Shown: positions 45,794-55,474 of the stretch, piece by piece | Position numbering within the stretch: the first letter of the stretch is position 1 | Layout of the letters: each line of letters opens with the position of its first letter | Source of the DNA: an uncultured Chloroflexota bacterium | Lineage (GTDB): Bacteria; Chloroflexota; Anaerolineae; Anaerolineales; Villigracilaceae | Direction of reading: 5' to 3' | Assembly (NCBI GenBank): GCA_900696595.1 | Contig: CAADGT010000143.1 | Location: forward strand, 82,496-146,495 | DNA: 64,000 bases | Translations under genes and position numbers: made by a program | Notes under the pieces: model-generated | Told to the model about the DNA's origin: nothing | Seen by the model: the letters and a program-made list of their open reading frames with translations, nothing else | Databases searched by the model: none

Positions 45794-46801
45794 GTGAATC
45801 GAACCTTGAATTGGGGACTCCTTTCAACCGCCCGCATCAACCGGGCTTTGATCAAACCCCTGCGCGCCTCCAAACGGACCCGGTTGCTGGGCGTCGCCTC
45901 CCGGAGCCTTTCCAACGCCCAAGCCTACGCCCGCGAATGGGACATCCCCCGCGCCTACGGAAGTTATGACGACCTGCTGAATGACCCCGAAATAGACATC
46001 ATCTACAACCCGCTCCCCAATCACCTGCACGCCGGGTGGACCATCAAAACGCTGAAAGCGGGAAAACACGTCCTGTGCGAAAAACCGCTCGCGCTCTCGC
46101 TCGAAGAAGTGGACGAGATCATCGCCGCGTCGAAAGAGACCGGCAGAATCGCAACCGAAGCCTTCATGTACCGTCACCATGAACAGACTCTCAAGGTCAA
46201 AGCGTTGACGGAAGAAGGCGCGATAGGGAAACTTCAACTCATTCGCGGCGCGTTCACATTTACGCTCGCGCGCGAGGGAAATTACCGCTTCGTTAAAGAA
46301 TATGGCGGCGGCAGTCTGTGGGATGTGGGTTGCTACCCGGTCTCCTACGCGCGAATGATCGTCGGCGCAGAACCGGCCGAAGTTTTTGGCTGGCAGGTCG
46401 CAGGCGCCGCCCTGAGCGAGTCGAAGGACCCGGGAGGATACGATGAATCCTTTTATGGACAGGCGCGTTTTGAAAACGGAGCCATCCTGCAATTCGATTG
46501 CGGCTTCAAATCCCAAATCAGGACATTCATCGAGATCGTCGGGAGCGAGGGGACGATCCATATTCCAAATCCGTTCAAGCCGGGGCTGAAGAATGAAATC
46601 CATCTCAAACGCGGAGACCGGGAGGAAACGCTGAAAATCGCGGGAAGCGAACCGTACCGCGGCGAGGTGGAAGATATGCGCGACGCGATCCTGAACAACG
46701 CGCCTCCGCGCATTTCGCTGGCGGACAGCCGCGGCAACACAGCCGTGCTCCTGAGTCTGCTCGAATCGGCAAAACTGGGCGCGCCAATCCGACTGCGATG
46801 A
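45794..46801 (+). CDS. Gfo/Idh/MocA oxidoreductase
   Basis: A 335-residue NAD(P)-dependent sugar oxidoreductase. The N-terminal Rossmann part (WGLLSTARINRALI) is followed by HVLCEKPLALSLEEV with the conserved Lys. The C-terminal domain carries GGGSLWDVGCYPVSYARMI, which forms the sugar site. The start is GTG at 45794; an ATG at 45790 is out of frame. The gene follows the permeases by three bases and is clearly in their operon, so it may oxidise or epimerise the imported sugar. The exact substrate is unknown. Confidence 0.87.
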   Translation: MNRTLNWGLLSTARINRALIKPLRASKRTRLLGVASRSLSNAQAYAREWDIPRAYGSYDDLLNDPEIDIIYNPLPNHLHAGWTIKTLKAGKHVLCEKPLALSLEEVDEIIAASKETGRIATEAFMYRHHEQTLKVKALTEEGAIGKLQLIRGAFTFTLAREGNYRFVKEYGGGSLWDVGCYPVSYARMIVGAEPAEVFGWQVAGAALSESKDPGGYDESFYGQARFENGAILQFDCGFKSQIRTFIEIVGSEGTIHIPNPFKPGLKNEIHLKRGDREETLKIAGSEPYRGEVEDMRDAILNNAPPRISLADSRGNTAVLLSLLESAKLGAPIRLR

Positions 46802-46846
46802 TTTATAATTCAGCCACTATATTCATCCGATTGGAGGCAAACTCTC

Positions 46847-47947
46847 ATGGCAAGCGTCACCTATGACAACGTAATAAAAAGTTTTGGGCCCGTGGAAGTC
46901 ATCAAGAACATCAACTTCACGGTGGCCGACAAGGAATTTCTCGTTCTCGTCGGACCCTCGGGATGCGGCAAGACAACCGCCCTGCGCATGTTAGCCGGGC
47001 TGGAAGAAGTCACGTCAGGGCAGATTCGCATCGGCGACCGCGTGGTAAACGACGTCGCGCCGAAAGACCGCGATATTGCCATGGTGTTCCAGTCCTACGC
47101 GCTCTACCCGCACATGTCGGTCTTCGACAACATGGCATTCGGCTTAAAATTGCGCAAGACCCCCAAGGCTGAGATCAAGAAGCGCGTGGAAGAAGCGGCG
47201 GAGATACTCGACATTAAACACCTGCTCGACCGCAAGCCGCGCCAACTCTCCGGCGGGCAGCGCCAGCGCGTGGCAGTCGGACGCGCCATCGTACGCGAGC
47301 CGAAGGTCTTCCTCTTCGACGAACCGCTCTCCAACCTGGACGCGAAACTGCGCGTGCAAATGCGCGCCGAGATCAGCAAACTGCACCAGCGTTTGCAGAC
47401 AACCTTCATCTACGTCACCCATGACCAGACCGAAGCCATGACCATGGCCAGCCGTATTGCTGTGCTGAACAAGGGCATCCTTCAGCAATTGGATACTCCG
47501 CAGGCGCTTTACGATCGTCCTGCAAACCTCTTTGTGGCGGGATTCATCGGCTCGCCCTCCATGAACTTCTTCCCAGCCGCGCTCTCCGTCAACGGCGGCA
47601 AGGTCTTTGTAGAGATGGAATCCTTCAAAGTCCAGATTCCAGACGCGCTGGCCGCGCCGTACAAAAACCTCGACGGCAAAAAAGTCACCTTCGGCATCCG
47701 CCCGGAGAACATCCACGACCCCGAATTTGCCCCGGTCAACACTCACGGCGAGAAGGTCCCCGCAAAAGTGGACGTGACCGAGTTGATGGGCAACGAAACC
47801 TTCCTCTATCTTGTCAATGGAAAGAATACGTTTATCGCCCGCGTGGATCCGCGCTCGCAAAAGCGCGTCGGCGACGAAGTTCAGGTCATCTTCGACATGG
47901 ACAAGTTCCATATTTTTGACGCGAAAACCGAAGAAGCCATAAGATAA
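46847..47947 (+). CDS. ABC transporter ATPase, UgpC/MsmK type
   Basis: A 366-residue ATPase. Walker [14 protein letters not shown], signature [14 protein letters not shown], Walker B VFLFDEP and the switch His in THDQTEAM are present. The C-terminal third is a TOBE-like regulatory domain ([12 protein letters not shown]). It powers the permeases upstream; UgpC/MsmK enzymes often serve several sugar importers. TATAAT at 46804-46809 and TTGGAGG before the ATG suggest its own promoter as well as readthrough. A strong terminator follows. Confidence 0.94.
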   Translation: MASVTYDNVIKSFGPVEVIKNINFTVADKEFLVLVGPSGCGKTTALRMLAGLEEVTSGQIRIGDRVVNDVAPKDRDIAMVFQSYALYPHMSVFDNMAFGLKLRKTPKAEIKKRVEEAAEILDIKHLLDRKPRQLSGGQRQRVAVGRAIVREPKVFLFDEPLSNLDAKLRVQMRAEISKLHQRLQTTFIYVTHDQTEAMTMASRIAVLNKGILQQLDTPQALYDRPANLFVAGFIGSPSMNFFPAALSVNGGKVFVEMESFKVQIPDALAAPYKNLDGKKVTFGIRPENIHDPEFAPVNTHGEKVPAKVDVTELMGNETFLYLVNGKNTFIARVDPRSQKRVGDEVQVIFDMDKFHIFDAKTEEAIR

Positions 47948-47963
47948 AGCCTGCCTTCCACAG

Positions 47964-48010
47964 GTGAAAAGCCCGTTCAACAGACTCTTCGGTTTGAGCG
48001 GGCTTTTCAC
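47964..48010 (+). terminator. terminator of the ABC ATPase gene
   Basis: GTGAAAAGCCCG and CGGGCTTTTCAC are exact inverted copies, with TTCAA/TTTGA extending the stem. The T-run is the TTTT of the right arm. Confidence 0.78.
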
Positions 48011-48044
48011 TTGAATATCTCCATCCGCCTGAAAAAGGAATCGC

Positions 48045-49520
48045 ATGGTCATACCCCACTGGGTGAAGGACGCTGTTTTCTATCAAATCTTTCCGGATCG
48101 TTTTGCCCGGAGCGCTTTACGGAGTTCAAAGTCTCCCAATTTTGGCTTTGAAGCCTGGGACTCTCCGCCCACCGTTCACGGTTTTAAAGGCGGCGATTTA
48201 TACGGCGCGGCAGAGCGGCTGGATTATTTGCAGGATTTGGGAATCAATGCGATTTATTTCAACCCCATCTTCGCCTCCGCTTCCAATCACCGTTACCACA
48301 CCTACGATTATTACAACGTGGATCCGCTGTTGGGCGGCAACGAAGCCTTTCGGGGATTTTTAGACGCGGCCCGCCAACGCGGCATCCGCGTCATCCTCGA
48401 CGGCGTCTTCAATCACGCCTCGCGCGGATTCTGGCAATTCCATCACGTACTGGAAACAGGCGCGGCTTCGCCCTACAAGGATTGGTTTTACTTTGACGAA
48501 TCGCGGCTGAACGGACACGGGCATTGGGGGGCGTATCCCACGCATCAGGAACAGAACATGCTTCGTCATGAAGACAGCCTGACCGCCATCGGCTATCGCG
48601 CATGGTGGAATTTGCCCGCCCTGCCGAAGTTCAACACCCATACGCCCGCCGTGCGCGAATTCCTTTTCAACGTGGCGGAATACTGGATCAAGTTTGGCAT
48701 AGATGGCTGGCGGCTGGACGTGCCGGGCGAAATTGACGACGACGAATTCTGGCGCGAGTTTCGCCGCCGCGTGAGAGCGCTCAACCCCGAGGCGTACATC
48801 GTCGGCGAGATCTGGCACGAAGCGCAACGATGGCTGCAAGGCGACCAGTTCGACGCGGTGATGAATTATCTCTTTACAGCGGCCGCCCTGAATTTCTTCG
48901 CAGGCGGGCGCTTGAACATGGACGTGATCCGTCAGGCGGGCGGGTTGAAAGATCGCATCCATCCGATGGACGCGCATCAATTTGCGGGCGAGATCGAGCG
49001 CGTATTAACTCTCTACCCGCCGGAGATCGTCTCCGCGCAACTGAATTTACTGGACAGTCACGACATGCCGCGCTTCCTCTCCTGCGCGGGCGGCGACGCG
49101 GACTCCCTCAAACTGGCGTGGCTCTTCCTCTTCACCATGCCCGGCGCGCCCTGCATCTACTACGGCGACGAGATCGGGCTGGACGGCGGACACGACCCCG
49201 ACTGCCGCAAGGCTTTTCCGTGGGATGAATCAAAATGGAATAACGATCTCTTCAACGCCGCCAAAGCCTGCATCGCCCTGCGCAAAGAACAACCCGCCCT
49301 GCGGCGCGGAACCTATCGCAAGATTCACACCGAAGATCATGTCATCGTCTATGCGCGGGAACACGAAGGCGAAACCCTGTTCATAGCGCTCAACGCTTCG
49401 GAAAAACATAAAACAGTGTCGCTGAACCTGCCCGCCCAACCTGCGATCCTTCACGGCGCGCCGATGATAAGCGACGGTCAACTCACCCTCCAACCAAGAA
49501 GCGGAGTCGTACTGAGATAG
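48045..49520 (+). CDS. GH13 alpha-glucan hydrolase, neopullulanase-like
   Basis: A 491-residue cytoplasmic alpha-amylase-family enzyme. Domain A starts [15 protein letters not shown]. The catalytic set is [10 protein letters not shown] (nucleophile Asp), VGEIWH (acid Glu) and LDSHDMPR (third Asp). No signal peptide is present, so it would cut maltodextrin or pullulan fragments brought in by the importer upstream. The region just after DRFARS carries SSKSPNFGF, which resembles a hairpin-repeat word seen at 29036. The stop lies in the P1 repeat copy at 49518. Confidence 0.9.
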   Translation: MVIPHWVKDAVFYQIFPDRFARSALRSSKSPNFGFEAWDSPPTVHGFKGGDLYGAAERLDYLQDLGINAIYFNPIFASASNHRYHTYDYYNVDPLLGGNEAFRGFLDAARQRGIRVILDGVFNHASRGFWQFHHVLETGAASPYKDWFYFDESRLNGHGHWGAYPTHQEQNMLRHEDSLTAIGYRAWWNLPALPKFNTHTPAVREFLFNVAEYWIKFGIDGWRLDVPGEIDDDEFWREFRRRVRALNPEAYIVGEIWHEAQRWLQGDQFDAVMNYLFTAAALNFFAGGRLNMDVIRQAGGLKDRIHPMDAHQFAGEIERVLTLYPPEIVSAQLNLLDSHDMPRFLSCAGGDADSLKLAWLFLFTMPGAPCIYYGDEIGLDGGHDPDCRKAFPWDESKWNNDLFNAAKACIALRKEQPALRRGTYRKIHTEDHVIVYAREHEGETLFIALNASEKHKTVSLNLPAQPAILHGAPMISDGQLTLQPRSGVVLR

Positions 49521-49582
49521 CGCGGCCCGTACCGCAAACTTCAGTTTGCGCCCGCGAGAGCAAACTGAAGTTTGCGGTACTG
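49518..49582. repeat. palindromic repeat, family P1 (copy 2)
   Basis: TAGCGCGG begins it, and CAAACTTCAGTTTG faces CAAACTGAAGTTTG, with GTACCGC/GCGGTAC outside. TAG at its start is the stop codon of the GH13 gene. Confidence 0.75.
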
Positions 49583-49639
49583 TGAATAACCTATCGCGGA
49601 TAAACCGCGACCGATCATGGAAAAAGAGAGGCAGACTGA

Positions 49640-52600
49640 ATGATTCTCCCATCCGAGCAGGAGATACGCCTCGCCAGTGGCGCCTATACCTGGCTGACGG
49701 CTTCGCCCCTTCTGACCATCCCCACCCTGTTTTTCCTATTCAGCCTGTCTCCCGGTTGGGCGGTGTGCGCGAACCTCCCCATCGAATGTTCCTACAACGG
49801 AGACGCGATCAGCCTGGTCTTCGGCGTGATCGGCTCCGGGTTGTGGCACCTTCTACTTCTGCAATATGCGAACAATAAGGAAAGCGCCTTTGTCCGCGAA
49901 CACGGGCGCAAGGCGTTGATTCAGGCGGGCATTCGCACGGGCATCGCGTTTTTCGGCGTTTTGTTCGACGGGCTGGTGGGCGCCGAAGGCGTATTTGCCT
50001 GCGTCGTCGTTATCGTTCTACTTCTCATTTGGGGAGTCAACGCGACTCAATCCAGACGCTGGGTGCAGGGTGACAATCCGCCGACTCCAGCCCGCCCGGT
50101 CGCGCCGCCAATAATCGAGAACCAACCCCTCATTCAACCGACGCAGAACATGCTCGATACCGTCTTTGAAGACCTGGGCAGCGAAGACGATGTCGTCGTC
50201 CTTAAGGCAATTAATAAATTGGGGGGCTTCACGGAAAGCAACGAGGCGATTCTGAAACGCCTCGAAGAACTCGCCGACGAAGACGACAACATGGACGTCC
50301 GCATGGATGCGCGGGTCGCGTTCAACCGATTGCGGGGAGCCACAGCCCCAACGAACGCGGCGACCGGCATGACCGCTGGAGGCGATATGAATAATGCAAA
50401 AGAAGTTCTCGACAAAGTACTCGGCGACCTCAAAAGCGCGGACGAAGACGTTATATCTCAAGCCGTCGAAACCGTAAGCGGGCTGGGCTTCAGCAGCGAG
50501 GCGGTTCGTCGCCAGCTCGAAATGCTTGCCTCCCAAAACAACTCCGAAAAAATTCGCGCCGCCGCGCTCGCCGCGCTCGACACCGCCGCCAATCGCGTCG
50601 TCCAAAAACGCGCCAACGCCAACAAACTGGATCGCGGCGTCCGCTACGTCATCCTTCAGGAGATCAACGAGTGGGCAAAAAGCAAATTGATTGACATACA
50701 CATCGCGGATGTGCTTCGCCGCCGCTACGATTTCGACTTCGCGGCTCAGACTCCGCCCCAGCAGACTCCCGCCCCGCAGGCTGTATCCACGCCGAAAGCG
50801 GTTCAAGCCACTCCCGCGCCGACGGCGGTTGCCGCAAAAGCCCCAGCGGAGGAAAAAGCCCAGGTTCCGCCGCCCCAGCCCCAGGTCCCGGCTGAGCCGC
50901 GCCCTTCCCTCCTGCAAACGCTCACCAGCGAAGGCGCGATCAAAATCTATCTGTACCTCGGCGCATTCTTCGTCATCGCCGCCGCCGCCATTTTGGGAGC
51001 GGTCGTCCCCGCACTGCGCCTGCCCATCCTGATCGTCGGCACGCTGATCTTCGGCGGGCTTGCCGTGGCGATCAAAAAGCGACTGCCTCAGCCGAGTTTC
51101 GCGCTCTTCATTGTGTTTTCGTTCCTGCTGCCCATCACCGCCAACAGCCTGCATGAGACGTTGCGCGAATCGCTGAACCTCAGCGCCACATTCAGTCACG
51201 GCTATTGGGCGGCGATATACCTGCTGATGGCCGCAATATGGAGCGGAAGCGTCTGGCTGTATGAGTCGCGCTTTTTCTCGATCGCCGCATACGGTTCGTT
51301 GATGCTCTCCCTGTTCAGCCTCGGCTCCGTCTTCGAAGCCGAAATCCCCGCCCGCGCTTTCCTGATGGGATTCGCAGCGCTCGCGGGGCTGGCAGGAACG
51401 CAACTGTTGAAGAAATGGAAAGAGTCCATCTTTGCGCTCCCGGTCTTCATTGCCGCGCAGGTTCTGCAAATTGCAATCTTTCTGGTTTCCTTCGGCGACT
51501 TCGGAATCAATGGATTCAATTCAGCGGGATTGAAACCTGAATATCTCTTCACTTTTGGGGCATGGGCGTTCGGCGCGTTGTTCTATGTTTTCTCGAACCG
51601 CATCTATCGCTTCTTCGCCTTTCCCTGGATCGCCGCCGCGACTCTCATCCCCATGCCGTGGTTCCTCGCGTCGGCGCCGGGGTTCGAGAATCTGGGCTTT
51701 GCGATTGTGCTTTTCGCGTGGGGCGCAACCATAGCCGTTATAAGCGAACCGCTCTTCAAAACGGAACGCGCGAAGGAGTACAGCCTGCCTCTGTTGCTGG
51801 CTTCCCTCCCCAGCCTCGCGCTGGGCGGCGTGAACGGATTCCTGCATGAGACCTGGCTCGGTCTGATTATCGCGCTTGGCATTGCAGTCGTCTTCGCCGC
51901 CCTGCACCTCCTGCGCCCGCGCTGGCCGTTGTGGACGCTGGCTTGGTTCAACGCGATCGTCGCCTACTTCGCGTTCTTTGATCTTGGATTCATTAAATCG
52001 CTGGATATCTTCGGCGGCTACATCCTGACTCTGCTTGTCTTCCTTCTGCTCCTGCCCGATTTAATCCTGAAAAAGGATTGGGGGGCAAACCTCGCCTGGC
52101 GTCTGCCCATCCGCATCTACGCCGTCATCTTTACGCTTTTCGTTTCATTTGGGTTGCCCGCCTCCGGCGAAAGTTTGAATAACGCAATCTGCTACATCAT
52201 CCTCGCCGCGCTCTCTGCGGTTTACGCGCTTGCCTACCGCAAAGCATGGATGGGCTACCTGCCAGCCGCCCATCTCGCGCTCGCCGTCGTGTACTTCCTC
52301 GACGCGTTCAATCTGGATGCCTGGCTTCCGCTCCTCTCGGCGCTGGCGTTAGCCTACTTCGCCGCCGGATTCCTCATCCGCAGTAAAAACAACTGGGCGT
52401 CCATGCTGAGATTCAGCGGAATGGGGTTGGGCGTCGTCGTTTCCTTTACAGCCCTGCTCCTCAACGCGAGATTCGGCGGATGGTATACCCTCGTCCTGGG
52501 CCTCCTCTTCCTCGCGGAAATGCGCATCCGCAAAAATGGCTGGTTCGAGATCGGCGCGCCGATCCTATTTACATCCGGGGCGTTTCTCATCCTCAAAGAG

Positions 52601-54247
52601 TTCAAGGTTGACGAAATCCATTTCCATTTGCTTGCCTACTCGTTGCTCTGGATCTTCACCGACCTGTTCGACCGCCTGACCTACCGTCATCCGCGCGACC
52701 TGAGCCTGTTTCTTCAAATCATCGGCGCGGCTCTTGCGGGTTTCAACGCCCTGCTCCTCCTGGCGGCTGAATCAAGCGCCGCCGCCATAAGTTTCAGCGC
52801 ATACACATTCGCATACAGCGTCGTGACACTCGTATATCGCAAGGCGTGGCTGGCTTACATCCCCGCCGCAACCCTGCCGCTGGCAATTTTCTTCGCGCTC
52901 GATCATTTCAACGTGGACGTCTGGCTGCCATCGTTGACGGCGCTGGCGTTTCTGTACTTCGTCGTCGGCTTTGCCATCCGCGCCAAAGAAGGCTGGTCGT
53001 TCGCGCTCCGCAACAGCGCGTTGATCCTCGGCGCGGTCATTTCGACCTTTGCGCTCATCGGGTTGAAGGAAACCGGCGGCTGGTACGCGCTGGCAATCGG
53101 TTTGCTCTTCATCGCCGAAATGTCCCTGCGTAAAAACGGTCTGTTCGAGCCGGGCGCGCCCACGCTGTTTACAATGGGCGTCTTCCTCATCCTGCGCGAC
53201 TTCGACGTGGAGCGAGTCGCGCATCACCTGCTCGCCTATTCGTTGATCTGGCTGCTGGCGGATTTGCTCGCGCATCTCGCCTTCCCGAATCCGCGCCCGC
53301 TCAAGTGGCTGATCCGCGCCGCAGGCGGACTCGCCGCGCTGGTCAATTACTTTTTTCTCTTTACGGAATCGGATGCGGGGGCGGCCTTCGGCTTCGGCGT
53401 GTACGCGCTTCTCTTCCTGACCGTGAGCCTGCTCTACAAAAACCCGAACCTGCTCTACGCCTTTACCCTGACCCTGCCGCTCTTTGCGACATTCCTGTTC
53501 CGCTCATTCGGCGCAACCCAATGGATTCATCCCGTGATCGTCGTCGCGGCCTTCTATTACGGAGCGGGATTCATCCTGCGCAAATTTCAAAACGCAAAAG
53601 GCTGGGAGTCGCCCCTGCTCAACAGCGGGCTTGGACTGGGGGTCATCGTCTCCTTCGGGGCGGTCATCCTCGGCGGGCTGGATGCGTCCATCCCGGTCGC
53701 CGTCGCCGCCACGCTCTGGGCGGTGGAAGCCTACGCAAAGAAAAACGCCTGGCTGGCGTTCCCCGCCAACGCGCTGTACCTGCTCTCGTATTTCATCATC
53801 CTGTTTGAGTTGAACGTGGACGAGCCGCAGTTTTTTTCGGTCGGCGTGGCGCTCTTCGGTTTGATCCAGCATTACCTGCTCACCCGCGCCGAAAGCAAAA
53901 CAGGCGCGTTTCTCATGGGCATGTTTTCGCAGTTGACCCTGCTTGGCACGACCTACGTCGAACTGGTCGGTAAAAGCGCCCTGACCTATTTTTTCCTGCT
54001 CTTTGTCCAGTCGCTGATCGTACTGGTCTACGGCATCGTCATCCGCTCGCGCAGTCTGACCTTCTTCCCCATTGGCTTCGCCGCGCTGGGAGTCGTCACC
54101 GTCGTTTACAGCGCGTTGAAGGATGTCGGCACGATCTTCGTCATCGGTTGCACCGGCATCGTCCTGCTCGTCCTCGGCGTGGTCGCGGTGTTACTGCGCG
54201 AACGCATCGCCGAACTCGGGGAGCGGTTGAGCGAGTGGAAGGCGTGA
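49640..54247 (+). CDS. giant membrane protein with HEAT-like middle and internal repeats
   Basis: A 1535-residue protein. Residues 1-145 have three to four membrane helices and look DUF4870-like. Residues of about 165-350 form HEAT-like helical repeats (LKAINKLGGFTESNEAILKRL, then SQAVETVSGLGFSSEAVRRQL). A Pro/Ala linker follows to about 430. The remaining 1100 residues are mostly membrane helices. They include an approximately 200-residue unit repeated about three times; GWYTLVLGLLFLAEM, GWYALAIGLLFIAEM and IPVAVAATLWAVEAY mark successive copies. Each unit has an outer motif like NLDAWLPLLSALALAYF. No enzyme motif is recognised. Confidence 0.7.
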   Translation: MILPSEQEIRLASGAYTWLTASPLLTIPTLFFLFSLSPGWAVCANLPIECSYNGDAISLVFGVIGSGLWHLLLLQYANNKESAFVREHGRKALIQAGIRTGIAFFGVLFDGLVGAEGVFACVVVIVLLLIWGVNATQSRRWVQGDNPPTPARPVAPPIIENQPLIQPTQNMLDTVFEDLGSEDDVVVLKAINKLGGFTESNEAILKRLEELADEDDNMDVRMDARVAFNRLRGATAPTNAATGMTAGGDMNNAKEVLDKVLGDLKSADEDVISQAVETVSGLGFSSEAVRRQLEMLASQNNSEKIRAAALAALDTAANRVVQKRANANKLDRGVRYVILQEINEWAKSKLIDIHIADVLRRRYDFDFAAQTPPQQTPAPQAVSTPKAVQATPAPTAVAAKAPAEEKAQVPPPQPQVPAEPRPSLLQTLTSEGAIKIYLYLGAFFVIAAAAILGAVVPALRLPILIVGTLIFGGLAVAIKKRLPQPSFALFIVFSFLLPITANSLHETLRESLNLSATFSHGYWAAIYLLMAAIWSGSVWLYESRFFSIAAYGSLMLSLFSLGSVFEAEIPARAFLMGFAALAGLAGTQLLKKWKESIFALPVFIAAQVLQIAIFLVSFGDFGINGFNSAGLKPEYLFTFGAWAFGALFYVFSNRIYRFFAFPWIAAATLIPMPWFLASAPGFENLGFAIVLFAWGATIAVISEPLFKTERAKEYSLPLLLASLPSLALGGVNGFLHETWLGLIIALGIAVVFAALHLLRPRWPLWTLAWFNAIVAYFAFFDLGFIKSLDIFGGYILTLLVFLLLLPDLILKKDWGANLAWRLPIRIYAVIFTLFVSFGLPASGESLNNAICYIILAALSAVYALAYRKAWMGYLPAAHLALAVVYFLDAFNLDAWLPLLSALALAYFAAGFLIRSKNNWASMLRFSGMGLGVVVSFTALLLNARFGGWYTLVLGLLFLAEMRIRKNGWFEIGAPILFTSGAFLILKEFKVDEIHFHLLAYSLLWIFTDLFDRLTYRHPRDLSLFLQIIGAALAGFNALLLLAAESSAAAISFSAYTFAYSVVTLVYRKAWLAYIPAATLPLAIFFALDHFNVDVWLPSLTALAFLYFVVGFAIRAKEGWSFALRNSALILGAVISTFALIGLKETGGWYALAIGLLFIAEMSLRKNGLFEPGAPTLFTMGVFLILRDFDVERVAHHLLAYSLIWLLADLLAHLAFPNPRPLKWLIRAAGGLAALVNYFFLFTESDAGAAFGFGVYALLFLTVSLLYKNPNLLYAFTLTLPLFATFLFRSFGATQWIHPVIVVAAFYYGAGFILRKFQNAKGWESPLLNSGLGLGVIVSFGAVILGGLDASIPVAVAATLWAVEAYAKKNAWLAFPANALYLLSYFIILFELNVDEPQFFSVGVALFGLIQHYLLTRAESKTGAFLMGMFSQLTLLGTTYVELVGKSALTYFFLLFVQSLIVLVYGIVIRSRSLTFFPIGFAALGVVTVVYSALKDVGTIFVIGCTGIVLLVLGVVAVLLRERIAELGERLSEWKA

Positions 54248-54312
54248 GAAGCGGGCGATTGGTGATTGGCTGTTGAAGATGCGTCGCGTTTTCAAAAAAG
54301 GAGTTGGGAAGA

Positions 54313-54717
54313 ATGTCCACTTCGAGTATTCTTGAACTCAGGGTTGCCGTTACAACGCAGGATTACGAACGGCTGGTGAAGTTCTATTGCGCCGGACTCG
54401 GAATCGAACCTGCCGCCGTCTGGAACAACGACGGCGGGAATGGCTTGATGCTGGAGATGGGGAAGGCTACACTGGAGATATTCGACGAAAGTCAGGCGGA
54501 GGTGGTTGACAACCTCGAAGCGGGGAGGCGGGTCAGCGGAAAGGTGCGGTTTGCATTGCAAGTCCCCGACCTGCAATCCGCGATGGAGCGTATGATCGCC
54601 AACGGTGCGACGCTCGTCCATGAACAGGTGGAGACTCCCTGGGGCGATATCAATGTCCGCTTGCAAGACCCGGATGGGATGCAGATCACGTTGTATCAAG
54701 CAGCCGTTGTAAAATAG
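54313..54717 (+). CDS. VOC/glyoxalase-superfamily protein
   Basis: A 134-residue protein with two beta-alpha-beta-beta-beta modules: LRVAVTTQDYERLVKFYCAGLGI, then VRFALQVPDLQSAMERMIANGA, and LQDPDGMQITLYQ at the end. VOC proteins bind a metal and may act as dioxygenases, resistance proteins or lyases; the metal ligands here are not fully clear. AGGAG precedes the ATG at 54313 by about 10 bases. Its stop is part of a palindrome shared with the convergent sirtuin gene. Confidence 0.82.
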   Translation: MSTSSILELRVAVTTQDYERLVKFYCAGLGIEPAAVWNNDGGNGLMLEMGKATLEIFDESQAEVVDNLEAGRRVSGKVRFALQVPDLQSAMERMIANGATLVHEQVETPWGDINVRLQDPDGMQITLYQAAVVK

Positions 54718-54739
54718 GGCGGATTGGCAATCCGCCCTA
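54715..54739. terminator. palindrome holding both convergent stop codons
   Basis: TAGGGCGGATT and AATCCGCCCTA form a perfect 11-bp stem around GGC. The first three bases are the TAG of the VOC gene and the last three, read backward, are the TAG of the sirtuin gene. Confidence 0.7.
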
Positions 54740-55474
54740 CGAATTCCACACCGCTCGGACAAGTTCCGGCAAGATCACTCCGGATTTTCCGTGAAAGGCA
54801 AAATCAACCGTCGGGGTTAATGGGGTCGGTTCGGCATTAATTTCCACGACGACGGAGCCGTTATTCCGCGCGGCATGAGCCAGCGCCGCCGCAGGTTGAA
54901 CGACGCCCGACGTGCCGATGGAAAAGAAAACCTGACAGGAGCGCGAGGCATTCACGGCAGATTCAAGCCCGTCGCGCGGCAGGGATTCGCCGAACCAGAC
55001 CACGTCAGGACGAAGCGCTCCGCCGCAAATCTCACAGGCAGGCACGGATTCAGAATCGTCGTCCCAGGTTTCGGCGAAAGTCCCGCACTGGGAACAGCGC
55101 ACTTTCTGGATATTGCCGTGCAATTCCAGCACGTTTTGACTGCCGGCAAAGCGATGCAGTCCGTCCACGTTTTGGGTGATGAGGGTGAATTCGGGAATCC
55201 TTTTTTCCATTTCGACCAGCGCGTAATGCCCCGGGTTTGGGCGCGCGCCTTTAATGGCTTCGCGCCGCCAGGCGTACCAGTCCCAGACGAGTTTGGGGTC
55301 GCGGACAAAGGCTTCGGGCGAGGCTAAGTCTTCGGGCTTGTATTGCGCCCAAAGTCCGGTTTGAGCGTCGCGGAAGGTTTTGAGTCCGCTCTCTTGCGAG
55401 ACTCCGGCTCCGGTAAGAATCGCAACACGAGAGGCGGAGACGAGGAAACGTAGAAAGTTTTGTGGAAAGTCCAT
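54737..55474 (-). CDS. cobB: NAD-dependent protein deacylase, class III sirtuin-like
   Basis: A 245-residue sirtuin. GAGVSQESGLKTFRD is at 22-36, TQNVDGLH near 108, the catalytic His in ELHGN, and a zinc site CSQCG / CEICG. Y67 and R70 in WYAWRR match the Tyr/Arg pair that gives class III sirtuins desuccinylase and demalonylase activity, so acidic acyl groups are likely substrates. It removes acyl groups from Lys using NAD. The ATG overlaps the upstream lipoprotein stop by one base, and the operon also includes a second lipoprotein gene. Confidence 0.88.
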   Translation of the reverse strand: MDFPQNFLRFLVSASRVAILTGAGVSQESGLKTFRDAQTGLWAQYKPEDLASPEAFVRDPKLVWDWYAWRREAIKGARPNPGHYALVEMEKRIPEFTLITQNVDGLHRFAGSQNVLELHGNIQKVRCSQCGTFAETWDDDSESVPACEICGGALRPDVVWFGESLPRDGLESAVNASRSCQVFFSIGTSGVVQPAAALAHAARNNGSVVVEINAEPTPLTPTVDFAFHGKSGVILPELVRAVWNS

